64,000 bases of DNA from Blepharisma stoltei (GCA_914767885.1 CAJZBQ010000032.1:434001-498000), one strand, 5' to 3'. Shown: positions 32,700 through 46,246, numbered from the stretch's first letter. Numbers and translations: made by a program. Notes: a model not told the origin generated them from the letters alone.

Positions 32700-33654
32700 A
32701 GACAAGGACTTTCTTAATAAACTATCTTTTCATAAAATGGTTGACGTTGAAGAAAATTTGAGCCTGATCTTGTACTTGTTACAAGAAGAGTCTTAAAAAG
32801 TTATCGATATACACAAGAATTATTAGAAGATTTAAATAAAGCCAAAAAAGTTAGAGGAATTATTTTATACGGTAGTGGATTAAACTACATTTCTTTAACT
32901 CCCCCCCTCCGTGAGTGAACAAAAAAATTTTGTTCACTCACGGAGGGGGGTTAATTTTTTTTTTTTAAACAAATTTATATATAAATTTTATAGAAAAAAC
33001 AATTTTTCGAAATTTAAAAAAATCCTAATTGCAAAAAATGGGAAGCAAATATTAATTTAATTTATAAAATTTATGTTTTAAAACGCAATTTGTTTACAAT
33101 TAAACAGAATTAGCTCGAGACTTCATTATACTAATTATCACTTATATATCAATTTTTTTTTTCATAAAAAATAGTTTCTATTAAAAAAATTTTTGTTCAC
33201 TCACGGAGGGTGGGTTTTTGGGCAAAAAATAGCGATTTTTCTAATGGTTTTTGTGCACTCACGGAGGGGGGGAGTAAGTAAAACAATCCTTGATTTGTTG
33301 GAGGTTGTTATAATAAAAGCACATGACTGTAAAGATATTATTAAAAATTCATTAGAAGAAACAGAAAGAAGTGTTCAAGAAATTTTTAGAAATGCAGTAA
33401 ATGATGAAAGAGAAAGTGGGGAAGAAGGATATTTACACATAGTTGTACTCGCGAATTTTGACACTATTTTTGGAGTTTATGAAGAGGCATCTCAACATAA
33501 AGAAATAGTAAAGAAATATATTATGGATCTGGTAGATGGCGAAAGTCGATTGAATAATATTTTAATCATTGGAATAGCTGATAAATTAGAAAATATCGAA
33601 AATGATAATTTAAGGGCAGGAAGATTTGAAGTGCAGATTGAATCTGGAGTATAA
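32700..33654 (+). pseudogene. NSF-like AAA ATPase fragment, degenerate, carrying a MITE
   Basis: The pieces FLNKLSFHKMVDVEE, then (after a frame change near 32765) RRVLKSYRYTQELLED...KKVRGIILYG, then SKTILDLLEVV, VQEIFRNA, LNNILIIGIADK and RAGRFEVQIE follow NSF D1 in order (FEKMGIGG, VKGILLYGPPGTGKT, IRRLFAEA, LNNILVIGMTNR, RPGRLEVQME). The Walker A Gly-rich loop is lost (YGSGLNYISLSKT) and DEID of Walker B reads LANFDTIF. The 5' end is not found. It could also be a rapidly diverged gene, but the frameshift and lost motifs favour a pseudogene. Confidence 0.6.
32896..33274 (-). mobile_element. MITE family 1, copy g, 379 bp, in the NSF-like fragment
   Basis: Reverse orientation: the hairpin CTCCGTGAGTGAACAAAA...TTTTGTTCACTCACGGAG is on the left. 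TA at 32896-32897 and 33275-33276. Its removal joins NYISL|SKTILDLL in one frame. Confidence 0.88.
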
Positions 33655-33850
33655 TAGAAAAACATAAACCATTATGCTATATTCAAAGAGATTTTTATTT
33701 TCTATTATATTTGATCAGTATTCTATTATCCATTTTATAATTTTATAATATAAATATCTTTCTATGACCTTACTGGTCACACGTTCCTATCCTTTATAGT
33801 CTCAATTAAAATTCCTTTGCCATTTTATTCTTTTTATAAAAGGTATTTCA

Positions 33851-35083
33851 ATGAGTTCCAAGACTACCAATAAGAAAGGCAAGGCATCATTCCTTGAAAA
33901 GCAAAAGAAGAAAAATGCAGCAAAAGCTGAGGAAGACCCTAGCAAAGAAGAAGCCAAATCTGCAGGAAAAGACCAGACAAATATCCTAGAAGATGTAGAA
34001 TTTACGAACTCTGTTGAAATACCTTCAGAAGAAGCTAAAAAAGAGGAGCCAAGCGAGTCTGCCGAAAGTGTGGATAAATCTGAAGATTCATCCAGTATCG
34101 AGGTTCTAAAATCTTCTGAGCAAGAAAGTTTACAAGTTTCAGAAGAGATCAAGCAGGATGAGAGTAGCGAAAAAGCTATTGAAGAGGACAAAGTGCAAGA
34201 AAATATAAAAGAAAATGAGGAGACACAGCAAGAAATAAAAGTTGAAGAGAAGAGCGAGGAAGCTAAGGCAGAGAGTCAACAAGAGGAGGAAAAGCAAGAA
34301 GTTGAGGACAAAGAAGTAGAGCAACAAGAGGAAAGCAAAGAAAAGAAGGAAGCGGCCACTGAAGAGAAGCAAGAAGAGCAACCCCAAGAAAGCCAACCCG
34401 AGCATCAAGAAAGCCAGCCTGAGCATCAAGCAAGCCAGCCTGAACATCAAGAAAGCCAGCCTGAGCATCAAGCAAGCCAGCCTGAACATCAAGAAAGCCA
34501 GCCTGAGCATCAAGAAAGCCAGCCTAAGCATCAAGCAAGCCAGCCTGAACATCAAGCAAGCCAGCCTGAACATCAAGAAAGCCAGCCTGAACATCAAGAA
34601 ATCCAGCCTGAACATCAAGAAAGCCAGCCTAAAAATCAAAAAAGCCAGCCTGAACATCAAGAAAACCAGCCTGAGCAACGCCAAGCTCCCCAGCAAGAAA
34701 AAGCTGATGAACCTCAAGAACGGCCAGAGCAGGAAGTAAAGGCTGATTTCGAGGAAGAAAAAGTTGAGTTTGATGGTGCAATTCTCATAGAAGGAGCAGA
34801 AGTCGAAGAAAATTCTGGCAAACAAATGGTCATTGTAGAAGAGGAAGAAGATTCTATCATAGGTGCAGAAACAATTGAACCTGAGTCCCAAATCGCAGCT
34901 GAGCGTCAAGCTGCACATGAAGAATCCAAAGAAACAAAAGAATTAGTTCTACAAATTCATGAAATCAAGCCTCTCAAAAAGCCTAAAATTGAATCTAAGG
35001 TTGTATCTGGAGTAACTATTGCAATTGGAGCATTAGCAGTTCTGATCGGTCTTGGAATCTATTTTATTCGAGGTAAAAAATAA
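33851..35083 (+). CDS. Tail-anchored acidic protein with 14 seven-residue repeats
   Basis: 410 residues. The N-terminus is Lys-rich (SSKTTNKKGKASFLEKQKKK), followed by ~150 residues very rich in Glu/Lys/Ser, then 14 tandem heptads of consensus ESQPEHQ (residues ~180-277), another acidic stretch, and a C-terminal hydrophobic helix (VVSGVTIAIGALAVLIGLGI) ending YFIRGKK. No signal peptide was seen, so it is probably a tail-anchored membrane protein with its bulk in the cytosol. The minus-strand reading across the repeats is a shadow. Function unknown. Confidence 0.8.
   Translation: MSSKTTNKKGKASFLEKQKKKNAAKAEEDPSKEEAKSAGKDQTNILEDVEFTNSVEIPSEEAKKEEPSESAESVDKSEDSSSIEVLKSSEQESLQVSEEIKQDESSEKAIEEDKVQENIKENEETQQEIKVEEKSEEAKAESQQEEEKQEVEDKEVEQQEESKEKKEAATEEKQEEQPQESQPEHQESQPEHQASQPEHQESQPEHQASQPEHQESQPEHQESQPKHQASQPEHQASQPEHQESQPEHQEIQPEHQESQPKNQKSQPEHQENQPEQRQAPQQEKADEPQERPEQEVKADFEEEKVEFDGAILIEGAEVEENSGKQMVIVEEEEDSIIGAETIEPESQIAAERQAAHEESKETKELVLQIHEIKPLKKPKIESKVVSGVTIAIGALAVLIGLGIYFIRGKK
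34388..34681 (+). repeat. 21-bp tandem repeat, 14 units
   Basis: Units of the form GAAAGCCAGCCTGAGCATCAA encode ESQPEHQ with variants ASQPEHQ, ESQPKHQ, EIQPEHQ, ESQPKNQ and KSQPEHQ. The first and last units are most diverged, the middle nearly identical, as expected from recent expansion by unequal exchange. Confidence 0.92.
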
Positions 35084-35101
35084 ATAATTCCTTACATATC
35101 T

Positions 35102-35883
35102 TACAGAAATAAAATGGTGAAGTTGACGGTAGACGACTCTGAGGCGCACTCCCTATGGGACCATTTCGATAAAGCTGAGTGCAGTGCATAAGTCACTTTC
35201 AAGTATGCAACTTAGTTTTTGTCAATGGCATCAGTAAGAGGTGGCTCTAATCTTAGGAGCTAATCCATAGATTATGTGGGTCTATGCTAGATAGTCAGGG
35301 TAGTGATTATTCGCTTATAGCCTTTTTATACTTAAACTTAACTTAAATTGCATAGCTTACACATAGTTATATCAAATAATAATTCGTAAAGTGCCTATTC
35401 CATTCCTTTTTCTTTCTCCCATTCTATGATGCACCTATTGTTGCTCATATTATTTTTGATAAAATTTAGCATGAGTTTTTAGTTTTACAAGTTCATGAAC
35501 TTAGATGAATAAAATAAATATATTAGAGTTCGATAAAAATAAATATTAATTTATATCAATAAGTTTTAATCTGTTCATGCAGAGTATTGATTGCTCACTT
35601 GTACTATTATTTGACACTCAAAAACTGAGCTAAAGTTAAAGTGAAAGTTGAAATTATATGATCACAAGCGGATAGACCAGTAGCCTGTTTATCTGGTATA
35701 AATCCACCTAACCCATCTGACAGGGACAAGGAAAACTTCAGGGAGAAACAAAACTTCCCTCTTCTGCAGGCATCCCTACCCGAAGGACAGGGCACTATCT
35801 TCAGTACCATCTGGATAGGTGCTACCTGCTCCATAGGAGTGTGTCTCGGAGTCCATTTTCCGTCTAGGTCACCATTTTATTTC
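35102..35883. mobile_element. Inverted-repeat element, 782 bp (likely IES)
   Basis: About 50-bp terminal inverted repeats: GAAATAAAATGGTGA...ACTCTGAGGCGCACTCC at the left, and GGAGTGTGTCTCGGAGTCC...TCACCATTTTATTTC at the right, just inside TA at 35102-35103 and 35884-35885. The arms are GC-richer than the AT-rich core. No transposase ORF. It lies between the tail-anchored gene and the USP gene. Confidence 0.7.
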
Positions 35884-35947
35884 TAAATTGAGCTAGGAAT
35901 TTATAAAAAATTACAAAAAATTACAAAAAATTCTGACTTATAATAAA

Positions 35948-39386
<3,439 letters not shown>

Positions 39387-39533
39387 AAATGCATAAAATA
39401 AATATCAATCTGTCACATAAATAATAAGGTTTTTTTGGATTTCCAACTGAGAAATAGCTTAAATTCATCTAGACAATCCATAAGCGCACAATAGCTATCC
39501 CTTATTAATATAAAAAATTTCTAATTAAAAAAA

Positions 39534-39884
39534 ATGGGAAACAAGCACTCAGGAAGAGGTGCACTCTCAGAGCGTTGCAGAGCATTAGCTGAAGAAATTT
39601 TCAAAGAAATTGATGTTGATGGAAGCTTGACGATAGATATGGAAGAGACTGCAAAATGGTGGTCTCAAAACTTCGCAATTGTAAATTCTCGAGCAATGTT
39701 TGAGAACGTTGACCGTGATCGCAACGGGGCTATTGATTTCAGCGAATGGATGGATTTTTGGGCTCTAGTAAAGCATCAAGGATATAGTGACGATGAGATT
39801 TTTGAAGAACTCACTAATTTAAAAAATAGAGGTTCATGGGTTCAATTTATTGGAACTCAAGTTCATGCAAAGGCCAAGGATTAA
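39534..39884 (+). CDS. Two-EF-hand protein with myristoylation-type N-terminus
   Basis: 116 residues. MGNKHSGRG is a good N-myristoylation site. EF loops are DVDGSLTIDMEE (~32-43) and DRDRNGAIDFSEW (~65-77). The first loop starts D-V-D-G and lacks one residue relative to the canonical 12, so it may bind Ca2+ weakly; the second is canonical. Trp-rich between loops (KWWSQNF). A membrane-linked Ca2+ sensor is inferred. Not closely similar to the tandem pair at 2.7-3.9 kb. Confidence 0.82.
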   Translation: MGNKHSGRGALSERCRALAEEIFKEIDVDGSLTIDMEETAKWWSQNFAIVNSRAMFENVDRDRNGAIDFSEWMDFWALVKHQGYSDDEIFEELTNLKNRGSWVQFIGTQVHAKAKD

Positions 39885-40106
39885 GCACTATTTAGATCAA
39901 AATATAAATATAAATCAGAGTAAATTCATTTAATTGTTAAGTAGAAAAATTAATGCAACTCAATCAAGTTGTTAATTATTCTGACAACAAATTGTTACAA
40001 ATTGGATATTAGCCATAAGAAAAATAAATCTCTGTTTTAAGATATTTAAATAATTGAAGTTGCAATTAAAGCAGAATTAATTTTTCTTAAATTATTATTT
40101 GAAAAC

Positions 40107-40958
40107 CTAATCATCATCTTTTTTTAGTTTATTCGAAAGTCTAAACATACACTTTAGGCTTAATTGTCTCGTTAGGAATTTCTCATTCAGGCATAGAGGA
40201 CTTTTTTCGATTTTTACAAACAGCTCATTCCTCCTCGTATATTTATCAAAGCTTGGAGCTTTTTGTTTTTTACCATGATTGACTATTTTAGGGTTCAGCT
40301 GAAGCCTTGACTCATTTAAATGATTTAAAGGGAGCCCTTTTCGTTTTGCTTGTTTACTAAAGCTTACACAAGAAACATGGCCTTGAGGTAGATCAGGGAG
40401 CGGCTTTATTTGTTTTATTACGCTTTCGTTTAATAAAGTGCTATACTCATCCACTGTCATTTGTTTCGATATTCCTGATAAAGATATCCTCATCGGGTAT
40501 TTGCATTCCAAATCATATTCGTCTATGCAGTCTGGTAGTGAAATTTTTCTCTTTTTTCCACAATAAGCCCTTTTCTTATATTGCGAGGTATTAATTAGCC
40601 GAGGCTTTATAGAATCGTACTGTGGGTTATATTGAGTTGGAGGTGGAGCAATGCTGCAGTTCATTTTTTGAATCCTTTCTCTTTTCTCTCTAGATATTGC
40701 TAGAAAACTAGAAGTTTGAGATAAAGGGCGTTTATTTTGCAAGGATATTCTATAGTCTTCAATTTTTTTTAGCTTTGTTTCGATATCTTCTTCTATAGGC
40801 ATTTTTGCAAATTTTGAATCTGAAAAAGATTGATGTGACCTGACAGGAAAAAGCTGCTTAATAAGCCCATGAGTTGTGCCGATATGCTTATAGTACTGAG
40901 GAGTGCTTACAATTGCCTTTAAATCACTCACAATTTCTGTTGAATTTAATGAAATCAT
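40107..40958 (-). CDS. Hypothetical basic protein
   Basis: 283 residues, Lys/Arg/Ser-rich, no TM segment. The central stretch SIAPPPTQYNPQYDSIKPR has the Pro-x-x-Tyr-x-Pro-x-Tyr-Asp-x-Ile-x-Pro pattern seen in several ciliary/axonemal proteins, so a structural role in cilia is possible. Nothing else was recognised. It is intact in one frame, 59 bp downstream of the ERI1-like gene's stop on the same strand. Confidence 0.6.
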   Translation of the reverse strand: MISLNSTEIVSDLKAIVSTPQYYKHIGTTHGLIKQLFPVRSHQSFSDSKFAKMPIEEDIETKLKKIEDYRISLQNKRPLSQTSSFLAISREKRERIQKMNCSIAPPPTQYNPQYDSIKPRLINTSQYKKRAYCGKKRKISLPDCIDEYDLECKYPMRISLSGISKQMTVDEYSTLLNESVIKQIKPLPDLPQGHVSCVSFSKQAKRKGLPLNHLNESRLQLNPKIVNHGKKQKAPSFDKYTRRNELFVKIEKSPLCLNEKFLTRQLSLKCMFRLSNKLKKDDD

Positions 40959-41017
40959 TTTTGCTTATGCGAAATTGTTATTTCTTTATTATAAATGAAT
41001 GCAACTGTTATAGGAGC

Positions 41018-42483
41018 TTAAGTATTAATTAATGGTATAGCTTCTATTAGTCTGCCTCCAAACATTTTATTTGAAAGCGTCTTTAAGACTCTTTCTTTTT
41101 CTTCTTGTGTCTTTAGCACTACGATAGCTTCTCCAGTAGTCTTATCAATGGAGTCTTGCCTTAGAATCAAGTTATTTTTTGTTACTTCAAAATCCCTTAA
41201 GTACTCCAAAACCTCAATTTTTTTAAATTTTTGATGGAAGCCGCGCAATTTCACAGCTCTCGATCTTTGTTCAGATGTTAAGAATGGCAGTGATTTTGTT
41301 AGGCTACTTCTAAAAATATTTATAATTTCTTGCTCATCAACTCTAAGCTGCTGGTAATTTTGGATATCATTTTTGTCATCAAGGCCATAATAATAGTTTC
41401 CATTGTGGAGGTATGACCATTCTAAGTAAGATTTTACTGGATTTAGCTTGAAGCTGTAGATTTTTTTCTCGAATTTTAATAAAAAATAATCTTTCACCAT
41501 TAAGCATTGATTCTGCATTTTGAGAGGCAAGCTGAAATAGCTCTTCAGAAGCTTCTTCAACTAAAATATAAATTACTGCTGATAGTCCTGTTTCTTAGTT
41601 TTCTTTTATCATAGCATAAAGCTTCTTGGGCATCTTCATCGGATAGCATTTTGCTCAAAATAAAGCCAGTTCTTTCCCCATATGGATCTACAACATGCAA
41701 AATTTTTTCTATTCTTAAACCATATAGAAATTCCTCAATTTCACTTTCTTCAGTTTTGTTAGTAGTTCCTTTCATAATGATAACTTTTCCATATAAAGGC
41801 TTTGGAGGAGATAATAACGGTTGTAGCAATGGCGGCTGAATAATTTCCTGCTTGACTGGTGGTGGCACTTTTGGTTTAGCTTTTTCTGTATTTATATCTT
41901 TTTGTGCATTAAACTTATGTCCAGACTTTACAATGTGGCTTATAATTCTAATTATATTTTTGCATTCTTCATGGGCTCTAATCTTTTCAGGTACTTCAGT
42001 AAGTCCTAAATGTCTCAGCATTTGGTTTACACTTAAATTTTGAGAAGCTTCTGGATGAGATTTTTCAAATTCTGCTTGAATGTCGTGATATTTTGAAAAA
42101 TGAGGAGCCAATTTTAAGCCTAGTCTAGTACATTCATCAGGTAAAAGTTGAGTAAGCAGCGTATCTCCATTTGTGATTATGGAAAAGCTGGAATTTTGAA
42201 GAATGATAGATTCATACACGAATTTATTAAATTTCTGCATCGCAGAAGGGAGTTCTTCTGCTGTTTGCATATCTTGTAAAGTGAGGCCTGTTGTTTCAGT
42301 GACTTCTCCAGATGTAAAAATATCTTCAAGTTCTTCTCCACTGGGGTTAATAAAAATATTTGACAATTCTGTGACTGATTTTGTGTGGATATTATACGCG
42401 CACCAATTGAGTTCTAGAAGTCTTCCATCTGCACTTTCAGTATGAGTCAAAGCTACTAAAAAATCAGGCTCTTCTAATTCCAT
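41018..42483 (-). CDS. ERI1-like DEDDh-fold protein with RRM domains, exonuclease residues not conserved
   Basis: 477 residues after splicing two 16-nt introns (41561-41576 and 41422-41437), which join RTIS|IEEASEELF and QAKS|KWSYLHNG. The N-terminal ~200 residues follow an ERI1/CAF1-type exonuclease fold (LLELNWCAYN, NLSVNQMLRHLGL, AHEECKNIIRI), but DxE of motif I reads THT and the HD pair of motif III reads AHEE, so catalysis is doubtful. Two RRM-like domains follow: VIIMKGTTNKTEESEIEEFL...ISIEEA and KLRGFHQKFKKIEVLEYL...RLIEAI. An RNA-binding regulator is inferred; a small-RNA role would be speculation. Confidence 0.72.
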
Positions 42484-42541
42484 ATTAAAATTTAATTATA
42501 TTATTAGATTACTCCAGACTTTTCAAACAGCTACATAGAAA

Positions 42542-45061
42542 TTACTCTTCACAGAGCTTTTCGCCATCACAGCGCCCGTGGCATTTTATATGAATATTAT
42601 GCCCGCAATTTCCCGTAACAATGCTAATTTGGTCAAGTCTAAATAAAAGATTACTGTGATTCACACGTTAGACAAATTTCTGCTAATGTTTCTTTAGCTT
42701 TATAAATTTCACTATCTTGCGTATCTTTTCTTTTACTTCTCCCTTCCTAACTTTGTCCCTCGTGAGCGAACAATAATTTTTCGCTCACGGACTAAGTTTT
42801 TAACAAATTTATATATAAATTTCTAGAAAAGATTTTTGTTTTCAAAATTTAAAAAAATTCCAATTTGCAAAAATTGAGAAGTAAAAATTAATTTAATTTA
42901 TATTTTAAAATGCAGACCGTTTAAAATTAAACATTATTGCCTAGATATTTCATGATAATAATTATCAATAATATATCAATTGTTTTTTCATAAAATCATT
43001 TTATATAAATCAATTTTTTTAGTTTCACGAAGAATGGGCTTTTAGGAAAAATTAGGTATTTTTCCAATGATTTATTTAAAGGAAGGCGGGAGTAAATAAT
43101 AAGCAAATTCTTGCTTATTCATGGACTTATAGCCCAAAATTTTCAAATAGTAAATTTTATAGTAATAGATCGGCAAATGTTTATAGGGTTTCATAGAAAA
43201 TGCCAAAAATGCAAATTTTGAGTCATTACTCCCAATAATAAACTACCCATGTAAAATTTACTATTTAAAAATTTTCTGCTAACATAAATTTGAATTTGCT
43301 TATGTCTTAGGGTGTTATACAAATAATCACTATCAACAGTATCTCTAGTGTTTGGTCTATACATAATGCTTGGAGATCTCATTAAATCTTTATCAAATGA
43401 ACTATCTTGATCCTTAGTTACATTACAATCATCAAATTGAGGATACTCCAAAATAATTTTGCCAAGTTTTGACTTTGACAGTGTTTTTTGACCTGGGAAA
43501 ATTTGATGAGTAGTTGTGGATGATTTTTGGGCATACAGCAAGCAGTAAAACATAGCAGCGAAAAATTCACAAATTAAACTAATAATTGCAAAAGTTGGGC
43601 CTTCTTCTGAGCAAAATGAAATATCATTATCCCCAGCCTTAACCCTACAATTAGCTCCATATGTGACTCCACTAATATTAAACCAACTGATAATCCCTAT
43701 TAAGTTTAAAATTACACAAAGTGCAGGCCAAACATAATTCGACTCAGAAATTCCAAACTCTTTCTTCCTTACTCCCCCCTCTGTGAGCGAACCAAACCAT
43801 TAGAAAATCCCAAAAGCCCACCCTCCGAGTTTAATTGTAAAATTTTTTATAGAAAAAATTTTGATATATAATTGATATTTATTATAATGAAATCTCGAGC
43901 TAATTTGGTTTAATTTTAAACAAATTGCGTTTTAAAATATAAATTTTACAAATTAAATTAATGCTTGCTTTCCAATTTTTGTGAATTAGGATTTTTTTAA
44001 ATTTCGAAAAAAAAAAGTTTTTTATATAATTAAACACCTTCGCGAGCGAACAAGATTTTTTTGTTCTCTCACGGAGGGAGGGGAGTTAGCACATTAATCA
44101 AGTTCTCAATTCATAATAATAAAAATAGTAAGGAAAAACTGACCATCCAATAATAAACACGCCCAGCGTTATTAACTTTATCAAAAGCATTGCATTCGCG
44201 CTGGGACAGCGCAAGTCCAGATTTATTGGCGCAAGCAGGGCCACTTATACAGTCGAAATCTAGATTCTTAATAAAATCCCCATATTTATAATATGAGTTC
44301 ATGCTAAGAAGAGTCCCAGTTGATGTTTTTGGAGCTTGAAAACTTATCCAATCCCATCCAAGAGCTAGCCCAGTAAATGCTGCTCCGATCAGAAGTACTG
44401 GGAGCACTTTGCCGCTAATCATAGCAGATGATTCTAGCCCTTCAATAATCTTTTCTTTATCAAGTTTTTTATTCCTAAATCTCAGCACAACAGCTCCGAG
44501 TCCACAACCGATCGCACTTAATATAAGAGAAGTAAGCATATAATATGGTCCGTTATTATTACAAATTTCATCGTTCGTATCACAGCTGGAGCTAATTTTT
44601 GAGTTCGTAAGTTCAATGTAACTTAAAAAACCAGCCAGTTTTGATCCAGTAATTAGACCTATTAAGGTGTAAAAAATCCAGACTTTGCCATACCCTCTTC
44701 TCATGAGCATGTAGATATATCTTTCAATTAAAAGTATTGTTAATACCCCTGCCACTGTTTCGCATGAAATCACACTTGACCGAGCTTGTATTAATTTTTT
44801 GCCAGTTGAACATAGATCAGATGATGAGTCTTGGCTACATGAAAGAGAGTATACACAGTTAGGATTTGTATGCTCAAATCCAACAGGGCAGTCAATGCAG
44901 TCAAAAATTCCATAATTGAACGTCTCCTCTTTATATGAGAATGAATTTCACTCGGGGGTTAAAATACTTGCAAAAGAGATAAATAAGGCTGAACTCAAGA
45001 CTATTAAAGCAGCTAAGATGATAACAAAGAAAAACAAAGGATGTTTGAATATAAGCTTCAT
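42542..45061 (-). CDS. Multi-pass membrane protein with C-terminal Cys/His tail, two MITE IESs
   Basis: About 607 residues. N-terminal signal/TM (KLIFKHPLFFFVIILAALIV), a Cys-rich extracellular part (DCIDCPVGFE...CVYSLSCSQD), then several TM helices. IES 43770-44086 is removed to give INVL|RKKEFGISES. A second IES with best ends 42734-43096 gives NLLI|KRKDTQDSEI. A 16-nt intron at 42639-42654 joins ICLTCESQ|LDQISIVTG. The tail CLTC...NCGHNIHIKCHGRC resembles a RING-like Zn site. A further 114-bp in-frame palindromic segment (43148-43261) may also be removed. The family was not recognised. The start codon touches a palindromic IES. Confidence 0.65.
42734..43096 (-). mobile_element. MITE family 1, copy h, 345-363 bp
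   Basis: Reverse orientation with hairpin CTCGTGAGCGAACAATAATT...CGCTCACGGA on the left. The nominal ends 42748/43093 leave a TAG in frame; ends at 42734-42735 (TTACTTCTCCC) and 43097-43098 keep the host frame open into the Cys-rich tail, so the outer pair is preferred. Confidence 0.75.
43148..43261. repeat. Palindromic 114-bp segment inside CDS (possible short IES)
   Basis: Ends TAGTAAATTTTATAG and GTAAAATTTACTA are inverted copies bounded by TA at 43148-43149 and 43262-43263. 114 bp is 38 codons without a stop, so it may be either coding or an eliminated element. Confidence 0.4.
43770..44086 (+). mobile_element. MITE family 1, copy i, 317 bp, in membrane-protein gene
   Basis: TA at 43770-43771 and 44087-44088. 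Left CTCCCCCCTCTGTGAGCGAAC, right hairpin half GTTCTCTCACGGAGGGAGGG. Moderately decayed. Removal restores INVL|RKKEFG. Confidence 0.9.
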
Positions 45062-45295
45062 ACAGCTCGAGCTCTCTTTTTGCTTGGGCTTACCGATCTT
45101 TTCCGACAAGAAAGAGGTGAGTTAACTAAAATAACTAATTCTAGTTTTACCAGCTCCCCAAATGACAAAGCCTCTTGTTGCAAAGATTCTACCGTTTGGG
45201 GGAGCTGGCAAAACCAGTATTAGTTGGCTTAGTCAACTCCCCTCTTTCTTGTCAGGAAAGATAGGTTAGCCCGAGCAAAAAGAGTACTCGGGCTA
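45061..45295. repeat. Large palindromic element (likely IES), ~235 bp, touching a start codon
   Basis: Arms of ~60 bp: CTCTTTTTGCTTGGGCTTAC...GACAAGAAAGAGG at the left, inverted at the right (CCTCTTTCTTGTC...AGCCCGAGCAAAAAGAG). An inner pair AACTAATTCTAGTTTTACCAGCTCCCC also inverts. The left TA 45061-45062 overlaps the CAT that is the minus-strand start codon; excision regenerates it. Confidence 0.75.
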
Positions 45296-45442
45296 TATAA
45301 TTTAATTGGCATGATAAATTTTCAACTTTTTTAATATGAAATCTGCTATTTTTAGCTTGAGGCAAGCTAAGTTCATTATTGTTGATATTAATAATTATTG
45401 GGTCTTATTAAAGTGAAAAATTACAGAAATTACAATTATTGC

Positions 45443-45617
45443 TATAGAAGTTTCCTATGTTTGGCGCTGTAAGGCCGATAAATTCTGATCGGAATTTATC
45501 GGTTGGTGGCACCAAATCAATGCCTTGGTCGGACCAAAAAGCGATTTGGTCCGACGAACTTGGAAAGCTCCTGGGGAAAATGTCTGCGCTTTCAGCGCTA
45601 TATAGAGGAAACCTCTA
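45443..45617. repeat. Compound palindromic element (likely IES), ~175 bp
   Basis: The outer arms TAGAAGTTTCCTATGTTTGGCGCTG and CAGCGCTATATAGAGGAAACCTCTA are imperfect inverted copies. Inside are two separate hairpins, CCGATAAATTCTGATCGG(AATTTATCGG) and GGTCGGACCAAAAAGCGA(TTTGGTCCGAC). Intergenic. Confidence 0.7.
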
Positions 45618-46246
45618 TAAATATTATTGAGATAAGATTAAAAAGTGATTGATTTTAAAAATTTATTTTCGGATTTTTTTGCGCAAATAAAATGCCCTTA
45701 AAATCTTTCTTATTTTTATTGTAAAAGACTATAATCTTCATTAGTTTTTGTTTAATTTTATAATCTCATTTTAATAAATTGTAAATACAGTATAAATATG
45801 TAAGGGAAAGATATACAAATTGCAGCTTCTTTTATCTATAAAATTAAGTCAATTTATTGGCTAATACTTACACACTTAAATATCTCTATAATATCTGGAA
45901 GGGATTATCAATAAGCTTGACAGAGTCCTAACAAAATCAGTGAACTTTCACATACATAATAAGTTTTGTGTAAATTCAAAGAAAGTCGCTTCGAATATGT
46001 ATAATAAATTATTTAAAAGTATTCATAATAAAATACAGTCCAAACGACATTTTGGTGATAAACATTGCACAAAAATTTATATTATAATATCTGTGATAAA
46101 ATCAATAAAATATTTATCAAAATGCATTCCAAAAGTTCGATTCTTGCACAATATAAATATATTGTAAATGCAAAGTAGTATTATATTCAAGAAATTAAAC
46201 CCAACATAAATCTTTGAAATCAAATTTTATTCATACATCATAAAAA
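45618..46246. other. Intergenic, AT-rich, nothing recognised
   Basis: A short ORF here looks like chance reading. No repeat was seen. Confidence 0.4.

Noticed and set aside
34139-34918. 259-residue minus-strand ORF, very Leu/Phe-rich
   Set aside because: It is the antisense of the Glu/Gln-rich repeat gene at 33851-35083; its periodic composition is explained by the 21-bp repeat.
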